NCBI GenBank assembly: GCA_017311315.1
Contig: CM029663.1
Coordinates: 14,989,412-15,053,411 of the forward strand
Direction of reading: 5' to 3'
DNA: 64,000 nucleotides
DNA from: Dendrocalamus latiflorus
Lineage: Eukaryota; Streptophyta; Magnoliopsida; Poales; Poaceae
Shown here: piece after piece, positions 46,045-60,024 of the stretch
Layout of the letters: each line of letters starts with the position of its first letter
Position numbering within the stretch: the first letter of the stretch is position 1
Position numbers and translations under genes: made by a program
Notes under the pieces: generated by a model
What the model was told of the DNA's origin: nothing
Databases searched by the model: none
The model's input: the letters and a program-made list of their open reading frames with translations, nothing else

Positions 46045-49000
46045 TATAAGATCAAAGAGGTTGACTAGAGGTGTGAATAGTCGTTTCTAAATATTTCAAT
46101 TAAATTCAACTTAAGCTATTTGGCTAAAACCAAGAATATAATGTGGAAGTTTAAATCAAATTGGTTTTAGCATAAACAAAGTCTAAATCAACTAGGTTCA
46201 CCTAAATGCACTAACAACCTAAGTCTATGTCAAAGATTTGCAATCTTGGGATGACAAGCAAGCAATTTAATTCTATAAATATAAATTGCTTGAAAGTAAA
46301 TTGAGTATAAGAAAACAAAACACAAAGACACGGTATCTTTTTACCGTGATATTCGGAAACTTACCGGTCTCCCCTAGTCTACGTTGAGACTAGCCCAAAT
46401 GAATTGGACCAGCTCTACGAATTAAGCCAAAACACCTCAATCCACTAGTGGTAACTCTTTTTCGCTCCGGGTAGGTGAGCTCCAACCTTGACAACTTCGT
46501 CAGGTCTTCTCACAACCTTTTTGAGAAGATCAACGCGCACGACACCTCCAACATCGTCTAGGAGTCGGCAAACTCCAAGCGTAATAAGTCAAGTCCATCG
46601 CTTGACTCTCACCACGTGCACGAATGCACAAGCTCAAATGGACACTAAGTCCAACTCTAAATGCAACACATGCACTCTAGATCACTCTCCTTGCTCACAA
46701 AGTGTAACACATGCACAGTTGAGAGAAGAGACTCACACTAGCTCAAAGGAATAGAAATGGGTCAAGCAACCTCATCCCTAACCGGCCACAAGAGGATATT
46801 TATACCCCACACAAGAAAACTAGCCGTTGGAGCCAAATCTCTCAAAAATCAGGGAAACATCGCCGTTACAAGGCCGGTACTTTCGCTTTCCTCATAACGG
46901 TCAGAAAAACTAGATGTTACAGTTAAAATCAAAAGTTCCGCTGTTACTTCCGATCATCGGAAGTACTGTTCCACACAAGCGGAACTACCGCTCTCGCAGG
47001 GAGGAGAAGTCCACCACACAAGTGTCTCTCTAGAAAAAATGTATCGCCGAAAAATCTATAACTTCTAGGGTACGGTAGTACCACGCAACACATGTCGGTA
47101 CTTCCGCCTTCCGATAATACCGCTCACACAGAGCCGGTACTTCCGCCGACCGATCGGACCACTCACATAGAACTGTTCGAACTGCTCATTCGGTAGTACC
47201 GCGCAACACATGTCGGTACTTCCAATGTCCGGTAGTACCACTTATATAGAGCCGGTACTTCTGACCTCCGGTAGTATCGTTACATACACAGCGTAGTATC
47301 GATTTTCCTAACAAGTGCCGAACACATTGCAAATATAAGCCATATACCACAAGGAGTAGGAAACATGGACTTCAAACACTTGCAAAACACATTCGCAATG
47401 TATAGTCCTATATTACAAGAATTTCACACTCGAGCATACTATTTGTAAAACGCATTCGTAAATATAAGCATCATGCTAAAGGGAGTTAGAGCAAGTGAGA
47501 TTGAGCTTATCAATACGTGATGAGACTCAAGCTACTAGACATAATCCCTCTTAATAGTACAGCAACCTATACTAGCAATCTGGTCTTCCAACCAAATACC
47601 AAGATCGGTAAAAGACTATGAACACATTTTTAGCCTTAGCTAGTTATACCTTTTCCTTGAGCATCCTTTTCAAGTTCGATGACGCACATCGTCACTTCAA
47701 ATCTAGGTCATCATCTTGACATGTATCAACCCATGATGCATCCTTCTCTTGAGCTCCATCAACACATGATGGGTCTTCACTTGACTTGATGATCAATACA
47801 TGATTATCTCCTCTTGGACATGCATCAACTCCTGATGCATCCACCACTTGACTTGATGATTTTCAAGACATGAAGTCATCCTCATCTGTGAAACCTAGCC
47901 TATTCATCCAACTCATGGAAAAAGTTAGTCCACAAAACAATTGCTATCAATTACTAAACTTCACCATTAACACATAATGGAGCGACTAGATTCTAAAATC
48001 TTCCTTTTTGGTAATTCATGACAATCTCAATAAATAATGAGATAAATATTGTATTTATGAGTATACAACACGTACACAACACTTATAAACTCGAAGCCAG
48101 TGGCGGACTCAGGATTTTTAGGATGGGTGTTCGGATTTCGGAGCTAAGTTGTTCGAATACGTCGATACTGCAGCGCATCGTCTCCACCCCCAAAAAAACA
48201 CAGATACAACGATACGTGTATGTGGATATAATAAAAATATGTAAATTACTGAAATTAATGATTTCTTATGAGGAAATGGGCGACATAAGGCGAGCATAAT
48301 TATATGAATTAAACAATAAATTATAGAAATAAATGAGAGTTGTATATCTTGTTGATATTGCCTTTTTTGCTATTTCCCCATTAGCAAGAATTGTCCATCT
48401 AAGAGGAAATTGTATGTTCCTTCCATGGAGCAAAATAGACCAAAAAAGAAAAATAAGTGGAGTGGGGTGGAACATACCTAGATCTGAAGAGAGAACGATG
48501 ACAATAAGTTGAAGGTGCTACTCACTTCCCAATGCCACTCTCCCTCCCGGCTACCACACTGCTCCCTTCCTGTCGCCCGCTCCCTACCTCCATATTCGTT
48601 GTGCCACTGCCCGCTTGCCCGCGACACCTCTCTGCTCGCCCGCACTGCCACACGCTCACCTTGCACCACGCGCCGCTTCACACATGATTGTCATCACATC
48701 ATGGCACCACATCCGCGTCCGCCGGTCGTCACTCGCCTCTATCCTACACCTCTGCCCGCTCGCCACTCGAAGGCCGAAGCCGCCTCCCACACAGACAACC
48801 ACAAGATGAGAAATGGAACAAATGTTAGGATTTTGTTTATATCTTTACCTCTTGGGCGTGAGGAGGGCTAAGGCAGAAAGAAAAATGGGGTCTAATGTAT
48901 TACATGGGTTGCGCGTGATATACGAGGAATGCGGGCTAAATTTATTTGCAGGCATAAAAATATAGTTTTAACACAACTAATAGTATATACAACTAATATA

Positions 49001-49650
49001 CCTAATATACACCTTGTATTATATAAAAAAATTTAGGTGTTCAGCTGAACACCCTTGACATATTGCAGATCCGTCCATGCTTGAAGCTAAGCTTTAAGCA
49101 AAGCTTACTTATCCGATTGTCGTTAATCATCCTACCATTAACACATAATGGATAAGTTAGATGATAACCCGATTGTAAACGGGTATATATAAACTACACA
49201 AGTTATATATACTCAAAGGATGTGTTTCAAAGTAAAAATCCTAAATATGTGTATTAAAGAACATATAGATCAATACTTATAAAACCTCAAAACATAGAGT
49301 AAACTCTCCCTAAATATGTGCATACAAGTATGTGTAATGAAGACATTGCACATATTCATTTTGGACTACTTGTGGAGTTCAACCTATATTTTGGATTAAA
49401 GAAATGCATTAATATATAAGAATATGATTTCGAATACATATCTCTTTGATTCCACCTTTTCATTCAAATAAGACTAAGCAAGAATATACTTAAATAAACA
49501 TATTAGTCTCACATATAGATTTATCATTTAATCATATATTTAGATATGAGGAATGCAACAAGATTATAAAAAAGATATCAAGTGCATACCTCAATGATTT
49601 CACCTTTTTCATCCATATGAGACTAAGTAATATCATAATCAATAAACAAG
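46045..49650 (-). repeat. 5' LTR of the minus-strand Sirevirus relic, with insertion
   Basis: LTR of about 2.6 kb once the 48098-49079 insertion is set aside. It shares with the young Sirevirus LTR the stretch GGTTGGAAGAYC...GTACTATTAAGAGGG, the dyads of the GGTAGTACCGC / CGGTACTTCC type (46860-47290), TATAAATA (46797-46804 complement) and the CACGGTAAAAAG-like segment near 46340. It is longer and much more diverged, so it is a different, older subfamily. The outer boundary at 49650 is approximate. Confidence 0.75.
48098..49079. mobile_element. hAT-like element inserted in the LTR
   Basis: 982 bp. Ends are CAGTGGCGGACTCAGG and, read inward from the right, CATGGACGGATCTGC. Flanks are CTCGAAGC (48090-48097) and CTTGAAGC (49080-49087), a one-mismatch 8-bp duplication. 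GGTGTTC / GAACACC words stand near both ends. The interior at 48500-48810 is GC-rich with short frames but no recognised domain. Confidence 0.7.
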
Positions 49651-49659
49651 ATCAGTCAC

Positions 49660-51020
49660 AAAAATGCATATGTCGTTGTGTACTGTAGTAGTAGCGAGGT
49701 TGACAAAAGTAATGAGCCGAACCACCATGCCATGTAACCATGTGTAATATACATCTGTTCTGGGAATCTAATATATTTATAGTTGCGTGCCAACTATTGG
49801 TTGATGTTGGTGTAAGAAGCGCATGAAACCATGGGCGAATTGCAGGAAATACAAATTTGTGAGCGGCTTGAGTAGCGCTAACAGCAGATCGACCGTACGA
49901 AAATAAAAGCCAAGATAATACGAAATTAATCTAAGGTGTTAGAAATAATTTACTGGCCATAAAAAGATCACTAAATTACATAAAATTTGAAAAAGACCAT
50001 TCGCCCAAATAGTGATTAAGGAGAGAGATTAAGCACACAAAATTATATCAGTGTACTGAAGTCTAGATCGCATCGGTGTGTGTTTAAATACCCGCATAAT
50101 TTCGTTAATCCCATGTAGAAAATCATTAATAATTATTCATGATGATTACAATAGATTAAGTGACTACAGTGTATTAAAATGTTGTGTGTATCGATTTAAT
50201 TGTTGTGTTGCATTTAAATATTCAGTTAATTTTGTTAGACACATAAAAATTGTAGAAACCCACTCATAATTAGTCAGGATTATTGGAATAAATTAATTAT
50301 CGTATGTGGATTTAAAACAAAACGCGATGATTTAGAATAGTATGCGATGATTTAAAATTATGCGTGAACAATTAAATAGCAATTAAGTTATACTAATCCA
50401 AAATTAACTAAGTCAATCTAAGAGATAACAGGGGAACGCGCGGAAGAGAGAGAAGCCGGGAAGAATGCGAAAATAATCTAAGGCATTATAAATAAATTAA
50501 TCACTAGTAAAATCACTAAATTAGACAAATAATCGAATGCGTTCAAAATAATTTAATCACAGTAAGATAACTAAATTCTTACACCAAATTACACAATTAT
50601 TAAAAATAATATAATTATTTTTTATTTATTTACGCTCTAACCATACCCATGAATTTTATTTTTACACTAATTAATTACACAATTTTCTTACACTAATTCA
50701 GCTACCTTAATTAATTATACTAATTAATTATAGCTGTTAATTACCTACCGAATCGCTTTCACAGGCGGGGCCCACGCTTACCTTCCGTGAACAGGGGCGG
50801 GCGCGGGAAGAGTTTGGCTGCCACGCCTAGGTGGCGCACGAGGTCCCCTTTGCATCCCACGGCCCGGTGGCGAGGGAGGAGGGTGGGCGTGGGCCCCACC
50901 ACCCGCTGCGCCCCGACTCCTCCTGCCGTGCTCGTCGCCAGTCTTGCGCCAGAGCCGCCGTGCCGCGCTCTGAGACCGCGGGACGTTCCATGCGTCGAGA
51001 GCCGGGTCTCCTCGGTGGGC
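49660..51020. other. No gene recognised
   Basis: 49660-50750 is AT-rich with many TTAATTA words and short frames only. 50760-51015 changes abruptly to GC-rich DNA with open frames in several phases and no recognisable domain, perhaps a captured fragment or old CpG-rich promoter. Confidence 0.5.
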
Positions 51021-51023
51021 TAA

Positions 51024-51239
51024 GGCCCCTTTTGGCAGAGCTCTAGTAGAGCTGGTCATCTGTAGCTCTAGGAAATCTTGGATCTAGAGTTGCAGGCATG
51101 TTAAATGCATTTACATGACTCATTTCATTATATTATATATTAAATAAAAATATTTAAATCACTTTAATTTAGTCAACAAACTACAGATCCAGCATATATC
51201 TTGGAGCTAGAGCTGTGCCAAACGAGGCCTAAATTTGAA
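51024..51239. mobile_element. Tourist-like MITE with TAA duplication
   Basis: 216 bp from GGCCCCTTTTGGCAGAGCTC to GAGCTGTGCCAAACGAGGCC (imperfect inverted ends), flanked by TAA at 51021-51023 and 51240-51242. It lies about 600 bp beyond the stop codon of the dymeclin gene. Confidence 0.9.
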
Positions 51240-51855
51240 AAAAAAAATGCCAGGGCCGCAACTGCCAAAAAGTAGCCGTAGGGGACCAGATACAAAAAAA
51301 AATTCCAGCGAATATGGGGGGTTACACGTGAGACCTTCCAGCTTGAAAGGTAAAATACAACAATAACTTATGAAAGAATTGTCTATGGTACCCTACATAA
51401 GTCCACTACTCACTTTCAACCAAATCCAATCCCTTGCAAGTTGCAATTCCTCCCAACCCTCCCTCTGGTATTACATTATGGGACAATGGAAATATTAACA
51501 CAAAAGAATGAGTACACTTAGATTATCTGGTATATGCCGCCTATATACAATGAGCTCTTGGCCGCAATGGATGAAACAGGGCAAACATGTCTTTGTGTTG
51601 TCAGAACTCCAGACCATCCCTAGACGTTTTGTTTGCGGGATGGTGCATCCTGGGAGTGATTCATTTTGGCAGAACAAAACATTGTTATTACAAAAACTTC
51701 AAATAAAATGAAATTAAAGTGGTAGTTGCACTGGGCGTTCCTAAGGAGAAATTGTTCTTAAAAACACCAAAAAGGATGCTCAACATCATATTGGCTATAT
51801 GTAATGTCTAATATTTACTCATTTGATGATCCGGTTACCATGTTGAAATTGAGAC

Positions 51856-54800
51856 CTAAGCATATACCTGATTTATTTTCAAGCAAAAAGAGAACTTACA
51901 TCAACATGAATCTCCACGGGGAACAAATTTATGGCACCAGGATTGAAAGAGAATCTGGTAAATGCAGAAGACAGTTAGGACAAAACTCGCAGTGAAATAT
52001 AGAGCCTTTCTGGAAATGAGAAAAAATAGCAAGTGATAAAAAAATAGTTGGCATCAAAAACTGAAAATTTCTAAAATCCTTTCTGATTGATATGGGCCAA
52101 TTTCATTTCAGAACCCCGACAAAACCCACATTTAAATGGGTCTGAACTAGGAAACGCATGGAAATTGTGATAGCTTATGACAAGCCAATATGTCATGAAT
52201 CAAAATCAATATTTTTTTGAAGGTCAAGAACAATCCTAAAGCATTAAGATATCGCTATTAATATTACTTGCATATTGATAACAATTGCATCTTATATGTG
52301 CGAATCGGCATACAGAGAAGAGGAAATAATTACCCTCGTGATAGGACAAGCCGCCATGCATATGGAATAAAGAATTCCTCAGGGTGACTTTCTTGCTCAT
52401 ATGTAAATCGTAACTGGGTAAACATCTGAAAAATATGTCATTGTAAATTGTCATGCCACTCTGAATACCAGAAGAATTTTAGGTCCAAAGGATGCAAATT
52501 TAGACCAAACAATAAGAATTATACAATGATTAATGTACATATCAGTTAAACAGCAATGTCGCAATATAAGTCTCACCTGCATTCCTTCTCCATGCCATGA
52601 ACGGCAATTTTTGTTAATGACCTGAAGAACCTTGTCCACAGACCATTCCCCATCTAACTGTTGCATGTCCATTCGACTATTGAAGAAGTCCAATACCTGT
52701 CAGACATTCATAACATGGAGTATGATGAAAATCTGGAAAGGACAAACAATTATTACGTGTTGTACTTTGACGAGTTCATGAAAGACAAACAATAACCCAT
52801 ACTGTGTATACATTCTCAAGCAATTCATTGAAACGAGGATGGTTCTTAAAGGGCTGAAAAACCTCTTGCCGATGCAATATAGCATATACAACCTGTTGAC
52901 AAACATGTTAGAAGCAGTACTAACCTGTCTATCATGTAAACTGAATTGCTGACCAGAGCATACCTCAGGATTTCTGGACAATGCATATGTAAGGATTGCA
53001 TTGATGATTTCCAGGACAATTCTTAAGAAGTCAGTGTATATGTGAAGCTCTGTCGACTGCAAAAGTAATCCACTGTTTAGAAATAAAAAGGGGAAACGTA
53101 AACAAGGATACTATTATGAAACATAAAAAAGGATGCTATTATGAAACAAATAGCTGTAGAGAATACCGTATCATCTGAGATGTTGTCTGCTTCAATTTGA
53201 TCAGATATAACTTTGAGAGCCTTGTCATTTTTTAACTCAGCTAATTTGGCATACCTGGAGCATGGTGTACATAAAAGCAAAAAATAAGGTAACTTTAGGA
53301 GTTTAGGTGTAATTTCAAGTGACAATCAAGCAAAGAAAAAATGGGGGAAAAAAGAGAACGAGCTAGCATACTTGCGAGAAAGCATGTCGAAGAGGCTAAC
53401 CAGCCTTTGAGATGCATATGCACTCAGCCTATGCACATGAGGAGCCATGTTTGCTAGAATTGCGAGACAGTTTGTATGAAGGTAGACATCCTGCAAGTAT
53501 AGATAAGCTTGTCATTAAACAGTTACGAACCAAAAGTAGGCCAGCGCATGGTACTGTAGCATTGGACAGCAGGAAGATGCAAAAGAAAACTTCAAATAGG
53601 GTATGACCAATAGCAGTGTGACATTCGTCAACTTTCCTGTAGGAAACAACAAAGATTCTGATACCTACTCGCAGCTTTGAGAGGTTGTATTTGATGGTCC
53701 GAATTAGTATTACGACAATCAAAGATCCCAAAGATGTTTGATGCATGAGGCGCTCATGGTACCAAGGAACGCTTGGAAGCACCTAAAAGTGTAAATTAAA
53801 TCATTAATAAATTTCAAATAAATAAACTAAAAGTTAGTTAATTTCTTACCAATTTATGCACACTAGCATTGAAGGTTGAATCTTGACTGAGTATCAGGAG
53901 AACTATCAAAAGCATGTAGATCTGATTCGAAGTCTTCCTTGATGCATTGTAGAGCATTTCCAAGATAGGCATCAGCTGCCGACAAAATTGACAGATTATC
54001 TTAACGCAAAATATTCCGATATTTGGAAGACAACAACTCAGCCAGTCGACAAAATTATGTTTTCTAATAAATGTAAGCCATTGTAAGTTCGAAGGCTTAC
54101 CTTACACCTGAAGTGTCTGTTGGGTTATTATTTCAGCCATTACTTCTCGGTCTATTATGCATTTACTATTTGAATATGGAATTTAGTTTCCAATGTTTTA
54201 TGCTGATTGACATGGGAGTCACAGATTTACATATCTGATTTACCAACAAATAGAATAAGCCAATTCATGAAGGCATAGGGATGAAACTGAAAACAAGGTC
54301 AAGGTGCACATGCTACCAATCAAAACCATATTAAATGCTAATATGATGTCTCATTAAAAAGGAAAAGATATTAAAACTGAAGCTGTTTTGTTAACCTAAA
54401 GCATATTATGTCCAAATATGCTTTAAATGCTCACATGATTCAATAAGAAGGGTTTACAAATATAGTTACAAAAAACATACCAACGTATCCAAGTCTGTTC
54501 GAACTAGAACATACTCCTGAAAGTTGCAGTTCCCATGGACCAAAGAATAGAGCAACAGTACTGAGCTTTCATCTTTTAAGCATCTGTTTGGATAGCCGAA
54601 TCAAATGAAATACACTACCAAGAAGCTCTTTTTGTGCATAATAATTTAAATTTGCATCCTGGGACAGTCTAAACATACATGATGTTTGATCTTGAATAAA
54701 TAATGATAGGCCCTACATAATGAGTCCAAAGAAAATGCGAAAATATAATCACAAAATGTTTCCAACTATTGTGTAGTGCAGTCTCATTTTAACCATCCAA

Positions 54801-57800
54801 CCCTGATACATGAGTCCATCTGAAGAGCAGAGTTCAACTTTTTTTCATAATCCACAAATGACCAAAATTATCGCTAAGTATGGTTAACCATCAAACCCTG
54901 ATACATAATTCCATCTGGAGAGCACTGTTCAATTTTATTCATAGTCCACAAACGACCAAAATCATCGCTATGCTTATATTTGCGAGGAAAAAGGAAACAA
55001 CTTATTGCCATATGAGAATGGCCCTACAAATATTTGGTAAATTTGCATGCATCTAATGAATAACAATACGAGCATATCCAGGGATAGAAATCTCGGTACC
55101 AAAGAAGTTCCCACCCGACGGCCGGTAACGGTTACCGGAAAAACCGGAAAAAAAACCCGATTGAAATTTGAATATCAAATTTTTGAATTCAGGCTATTTT
55201 AAAACCGGTAACTGTTCCGCCATTCCGGTTACCGTAAAAAAGGGAAAAACTACTAAAAAGGGGGAAAAAAACTTGGGAGTACAATAATTGATGCATATTT
55301 AGTTCATACAATAGGTAATTTAGCACAAAAAAGTCTAAACCAACCTATGAAGTGCATTATGTAGTAATAAATGTAAATTTACACTTGAAATTTTTTGGCT
55401 GGTTTTTTTGCTACCGGTCCCACCATTTTTTCCGGTTACTGGCCGGTAACCGCCAGTTTTTCTATCCCTGAGCATATCCGTCAACATTAGCATGATGAGG
55501 TGTTACTTACGTGCCAAGAGCATCAAACAGTGATGCAAAAGATAACCTAACAACAGGTCCATTTTGAGCATTTCCTTCAACGTCAGCACGATCAACTGCA
55601 GCATAATTCATTTCTGTAACTGTTAGTGATCTACACAAGTGCCACAGTTTCTATGTAGTACAGGTGCATCTTACATTGAATGTCCTTAGCATTGTTTAGT
55701 GCCTTGCAGTACGGGTTCTCATGAAAAGCTGGTGTGTCCTTGACGATGGGATTTGAGTCACTCATGTAGATATTGTTGTTTGGAATGGGCTCATTCATTG
55801 AAATGCATTTCCAGTAGTGGATCAGAATAAGCAGAACAAGTAAACTGTTATCTGCCAATTGACTTGTTGCACCTTCAGCACTAGCACTTACAAGGTAATT
55901 GAAAGTATAATATGGCAGTAGTACAAAATTTGCTGCAGAATCAGACAAGTAGAGTTAAAGATTTTCCATAATTCAAACATTTGCTTAGTAGGGAATATAA
56001 GGATGGTTGAAATGTATATGACAACTTCCTGTTCTAGCATCATTTAATATAAAATTAGACCTCGGATTTTTAACCAGCATATTGTTGCAACTTAAAAACA
56101 AAGGATGTGCAAGAAGATTCTTGTAGACCACAGGAGGAATATCAATTAAAATAATCATCAGAAGTAAACAAAAACCGATTAATACATTCTAAACAAAAGC
56201 TGAACCTAGAAGATGACAAAGTTGCTCAGGGCATAGTCATGATGTAAATTGGGAAGATAATGTAGTAAATTAGAAGTGGTGTGATGCTTTAGGAAAGAAC
56301 CCAAACTACCAGCTGCTGAGCCAACTCGTTGCAGAACACCAGGTCCACCATCATCAGAGAAAACAGGGTGTGAACTATTTAAAGGAATCTGTGGTCGTGT
56401 TACAAAATTTAGCAGCAACTTTTGAACTACAGAGGCCACTATGGAACTGTCCTGCAGAATAAATATGTGGCATGGAAACACATTCCAAATTTAGCTCAAT
56501 AATGTCTGTAAATAAACCAGCATACATAATGCATCAACATATTTCACTTTTACCTGAAGCATGGCTGCATCAATGAAAGGTTGCACATCTTTTGGTTCTG
56601 GAGATGGTCCAGAACATAACTGAGTCGACATAAGAACTAGCATCAAGTTTAGAAGCTCATGATGTAGGTAGCATGACTCCGGACTTCATATAGAGCATAA
56701 TAAAACAATGAGATGCAAATGAGAAAACAACATTTTAAAAAGGAAGACCTAAATAGACAAAAGCCATCAATAGAGATACCTTACATCTACACTACCAATG
56801 TAGTTCAGCACCCCTCTCATCAGAAAATACTCCACACTTTGGTCTATAAGGAGTAGAGAAACAACGAAGACCATTAGCATTACATCCACAATGACTTACA
56901 TAATAACACTTTTTTGGTGGGGTGGGGGTCTCTACTCAATACAAGATTTTCTTTTGATGAAAAGTACAACTGTTAATGGTTTATGGAATTATCATGTTTT
57001 GCAACATATCAAGACATACAAAAACTAGTGCATTTGGATAATCGGTTACCAGAAGGAAAATCCTCCAGTCCCTTCTCATCCTTGTCAGTGTCAAGGCATA
57101 GCTCTTGCCAATTATCTGCCTTCGCATTTTCAATAATGAACTTGAGAAATATGGATGATATATAGGCAGCATTGATAGCCTTACTATAGACAGCATAATA
57201 TACAGGAGCTGCTGATGTGCACTCTTGCAAGCACCAAACCAAATGGATCAAAATCTTTGCAAGATGCTTCGTATGGGAGTTGTTCTGGGCTGCAAATGCA
57301 CATACTCAGACCCATTAGCACAAGACGATTATAAATCAATTATAATTCAAAGAACTAATCATAAAAAATTTCAGCCAAAACATTGGGAATATCAAGTTTA
57401 CCACTGATATAATCTAGTCCAATATGTTCACAAAAAGCATTATTTGCTGGAATGTAATGGCATCACGGTAAGCTGAACTAAAAGGAACTTTTGTCATGAA
57501 TGTATATTATATTCTTAATTATTTATTCATCGCCACAACCATACCAGAGTCCTTTCCATGTAAATTCACATATCACAGTTTAGTTACAACTTGAAATGTA
57601 AATATGTAATTAGTGAACTTAAGAGATAACATTGCAGTTCTCTCTATCAAAGAGCTCCCATAGGATTTGTGTCCCGTGAAAAAAAAAACCCAAGAGGCAC
57701 TATAGCCTCTTTTTATTGCAGCATAGAAGTCAATGTTGCCAAAGAGCATGATTTTTTATTGTTAAATTGATATTCATGCAAATCAGGTCTTTTTGTTATT

Positions 57801-59337
57801 CATGCAAAGCAAGTCATATGTAAATCCAGAAAAAAAAACTGTCGCTCAGCATTCCTAGATGATTTGCACAAGAAAATTTAATATTCAAGTGAAAGAATAC
57901 ATATAACCCAGAAACACATGTATAACCAAATCATTGATTGATGTTAATTAATTCCTCATAGCTATTATTTTATTTTATGTTTGTTTTGTTTATATAATCA
58001 CACTTCTGTTTGATATCTCATCTTTTAATCCTTTGCATGCTGTATGCCTACCTTTCCATTTTAACACTCCTGACCACAACAAAACAGTACTAATGTAAAC
58101 CAAAAAAAACAAAAGAAGTCCTAGTCGAATCATCTAAACACCAACCTAAATTCAGGTATTTCATCATTCCCCACCATCCACAGATCATAATCACTAAAGA
58201 AAAAGGTAAGCTTAACCATACTCCCACTTTATCACCAACCAGGTTTCACAATCCATAGCCCAAAATCCTCTAAACCTCACCAAATAAGTGGGGCAAGAAT
58301 GTAGACTATAATCAGCTCTCTAACTACCTACCAGTATTCTATCTTATTTTCATTACAAACCAGAAAGAGTTCCAAAATTTTCACTAATTGCACCATGCAG
58401 AGACCAATCCACTGGAGCATCAACTAGGTCCGTAGCTAGTGGCGACACAAAGCACAAATGCAGGCCCCAAGCCCCTGATCCTCGCACATTTGATGCTGCA
58501 CCCCATAGTTGAGCTCCAAACCAATTAGTCACACGGTAAATTCACAATCACAACATTTCCATCAAATTAGCCTTCACTCGGATCAGTCATATCATCACTT
58601 CCATCCATTTGCAAGTTCACCTCACCAAAAAAGAATCAGGATTTTTTTCCTTCGCCAAAGTAGTCCAGTAATACAAACCAGGCGCACTGGTACTCATAAA
58701 TTACCAACATGATCACCAACATCGCGTATTTTGCACCAAAGTAGGCTCAGTCAACCTTAACTGGGAGTCCATACAAATATATGCCTCGTCGATTGCACCA
58801 TGCACCCATCAAATTCGCAAGAATGGCAACTAAACCCCGCAAAATCCCCATCGTAAGCACCAATGCAGTTCGCAATCGACAGAAATCAACACCCGAAACA
58901 TCCCACCCGAAACCACGTCAATCTAGCCCTCACACCTCAAAGCACCACCTAATGACCTAAACCCACCCACCGCGGTGCAACCCACAACCGCGCACGCAGA
59001 AATCACATGGTTTGCATTGCCCCCCCAGGTCAAAACCCGCAAAACGGAAGGAAAAAAATCATCCGAGGCAACAGCAAAAGGGGAAAAAACGGAAGCGATC
59101 AGAGCAACCGCAGGAGCGCGTGGATCTCGAGTGGTCCTCACCGAACGCGCGGCAGGCCTGCAGGACACGCTCGCGCGGCCACTGCAGGGTGAGGGGCAGC
59201 TCGAGCAGCTGCCTCCAGAACTCGGAGGAGATCGGGTAGGCCTTCTCGCCGACCAGCGCCGCGAACATCTGCTCCGCAGCCCCCGGCGACGCCGCGCCCT
59301 CCGCGCCCAGCCTCGGCGTCGACGGCGCCGCGCCCAT
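51856..59337 (-). CDS. DYM: Dymeclin (Golgi-associated)
   Basis: Eighteen exons, from the start: 59337-59142, 57289-57050, 56843-56780, 56683-56554, 56451-56310, 55932-55675, 55595-55511, 54583-54481, 53975-53850, 53782-53669, 53490-53372, 53254-53167, 53056-52964, 52892-52803, 52696-52577, 52425-52334, 51954-51900, 51867-51856. All introns are GT-AG and the frame is open for 708 codons, near the usual plant length. Diagnostic words: KAYPISSEFWRQLLELPLT, ILIHLVWCLQECTSAAP, FVLLPYYTFNYLV, TSLGSLIVVILIRTIKYNLS and RSWHGEGMQMFTQLRF. Dymeclin is a large helical protein peripherally bound to the Golgi and involved in trafficking. The N-terminus MGAAPST fits N-myristoylation, reported for human dymeclin. 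The last exon is tiny (Val-Tyr-Ala-stop); reading through the last donor would give a different short tail. Confidence 0.94.
55079..55470. mobile_element. hAT MITE in dymeclin intron 7
   Basis: 392 bp with perfect 12-bp inverted ends (CAGGGATAGAAA / TTTCTATCCCTG) and a perfect 8-bp duplication, AGCATATC (55071-55078 and 55471-55478). Its GGCCGGTAAC and CCGGTTACC subterminal words match the element in JmjC intron 8. It begins only about 40 bp from the exon 7 donor. Confidence 0.95.
57290..59141 (-). other. Dymeclin intron 1
   Basis: 1852-bp intron, the longest of the gene. No insertion or coding sequence was recognised in it. Confidence 0.6.
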
Positions 59338-59528
59338 TGGATCTGAGGACCCGGAGTCAGTGCCCTAGGGTTTGACGCGGGCGCGGATTGGGCAGGAGAA
59401 ATGGCCACGTCGAGTCGAGACGAAGCGAAGGTTTTAAATGGACGGGAGCGTGCGTGGGACTTCGGGCGGCAGGGAAGGGACGGAGTTGGCGTTGGGTTTG
59501 GGGGTTTTGATGGGATCGCGGAATGACT

Positions 59529-59924
59529 ATGTGTTTGGTTCGTGGATGGAGGTTGTATCGTATATCCTGATTGAGTGAATGCAGACTGAGTGGAATCGTA
59601 TTTCAGAAAAAGAAGATGTTTGGTGAGGTTGCATGAGCGGATGCAAAAAAACTGAGATGCTGTTTGGTTGCCTGTATGAGCGGGTGCAGTCTACCAAACC
59701 TGAGAGGCTGACACGTAGGACCGCATAAGATACACTGCATCAACCCATCCAGGATGGCCAGTGAAGCTCATTTTGAGCGTATCCACCCATCTAGGATGAG
59801 GGCGTATTTTTGCATCCGCTCATGCAGGCTGCATCCACTCATACAGGCAACCAAACAGCCTCTTTCTCAGATTATACGGATCTACCCAGTCAGGACGAAG
59901 GAGATTCAGGTAACCAAACACACC
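59529..59924. mobile_element. MITE, family B copy 2
   Basis: About 396 bp, from TGTGTTTGGTTCGTGG to its inverted terminus AACCAAACACACCC. It is nearly colinear with 8908-9297. It lies about 190 bp upstream of the dymeclin start codon, so it may sit in the promoter or 5' UTR. Confidence 0.85.
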
Positions 59925-60024
59925 CTAAATTTCCCTGAGCCCAGGTCCAGAGGCGCGTAGGGGGAGAAGGAGCGGGATGGGCGAGACGGTCTTTTCCACG
60001 GGGCTTGTGGTGTTGTCGTTATTC

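Noticed and set aside
50778..51059. GC-rich frames of 93 and 78 codons
   Set aside because: Both strands open, no domain, and the end overlaps a MITE.
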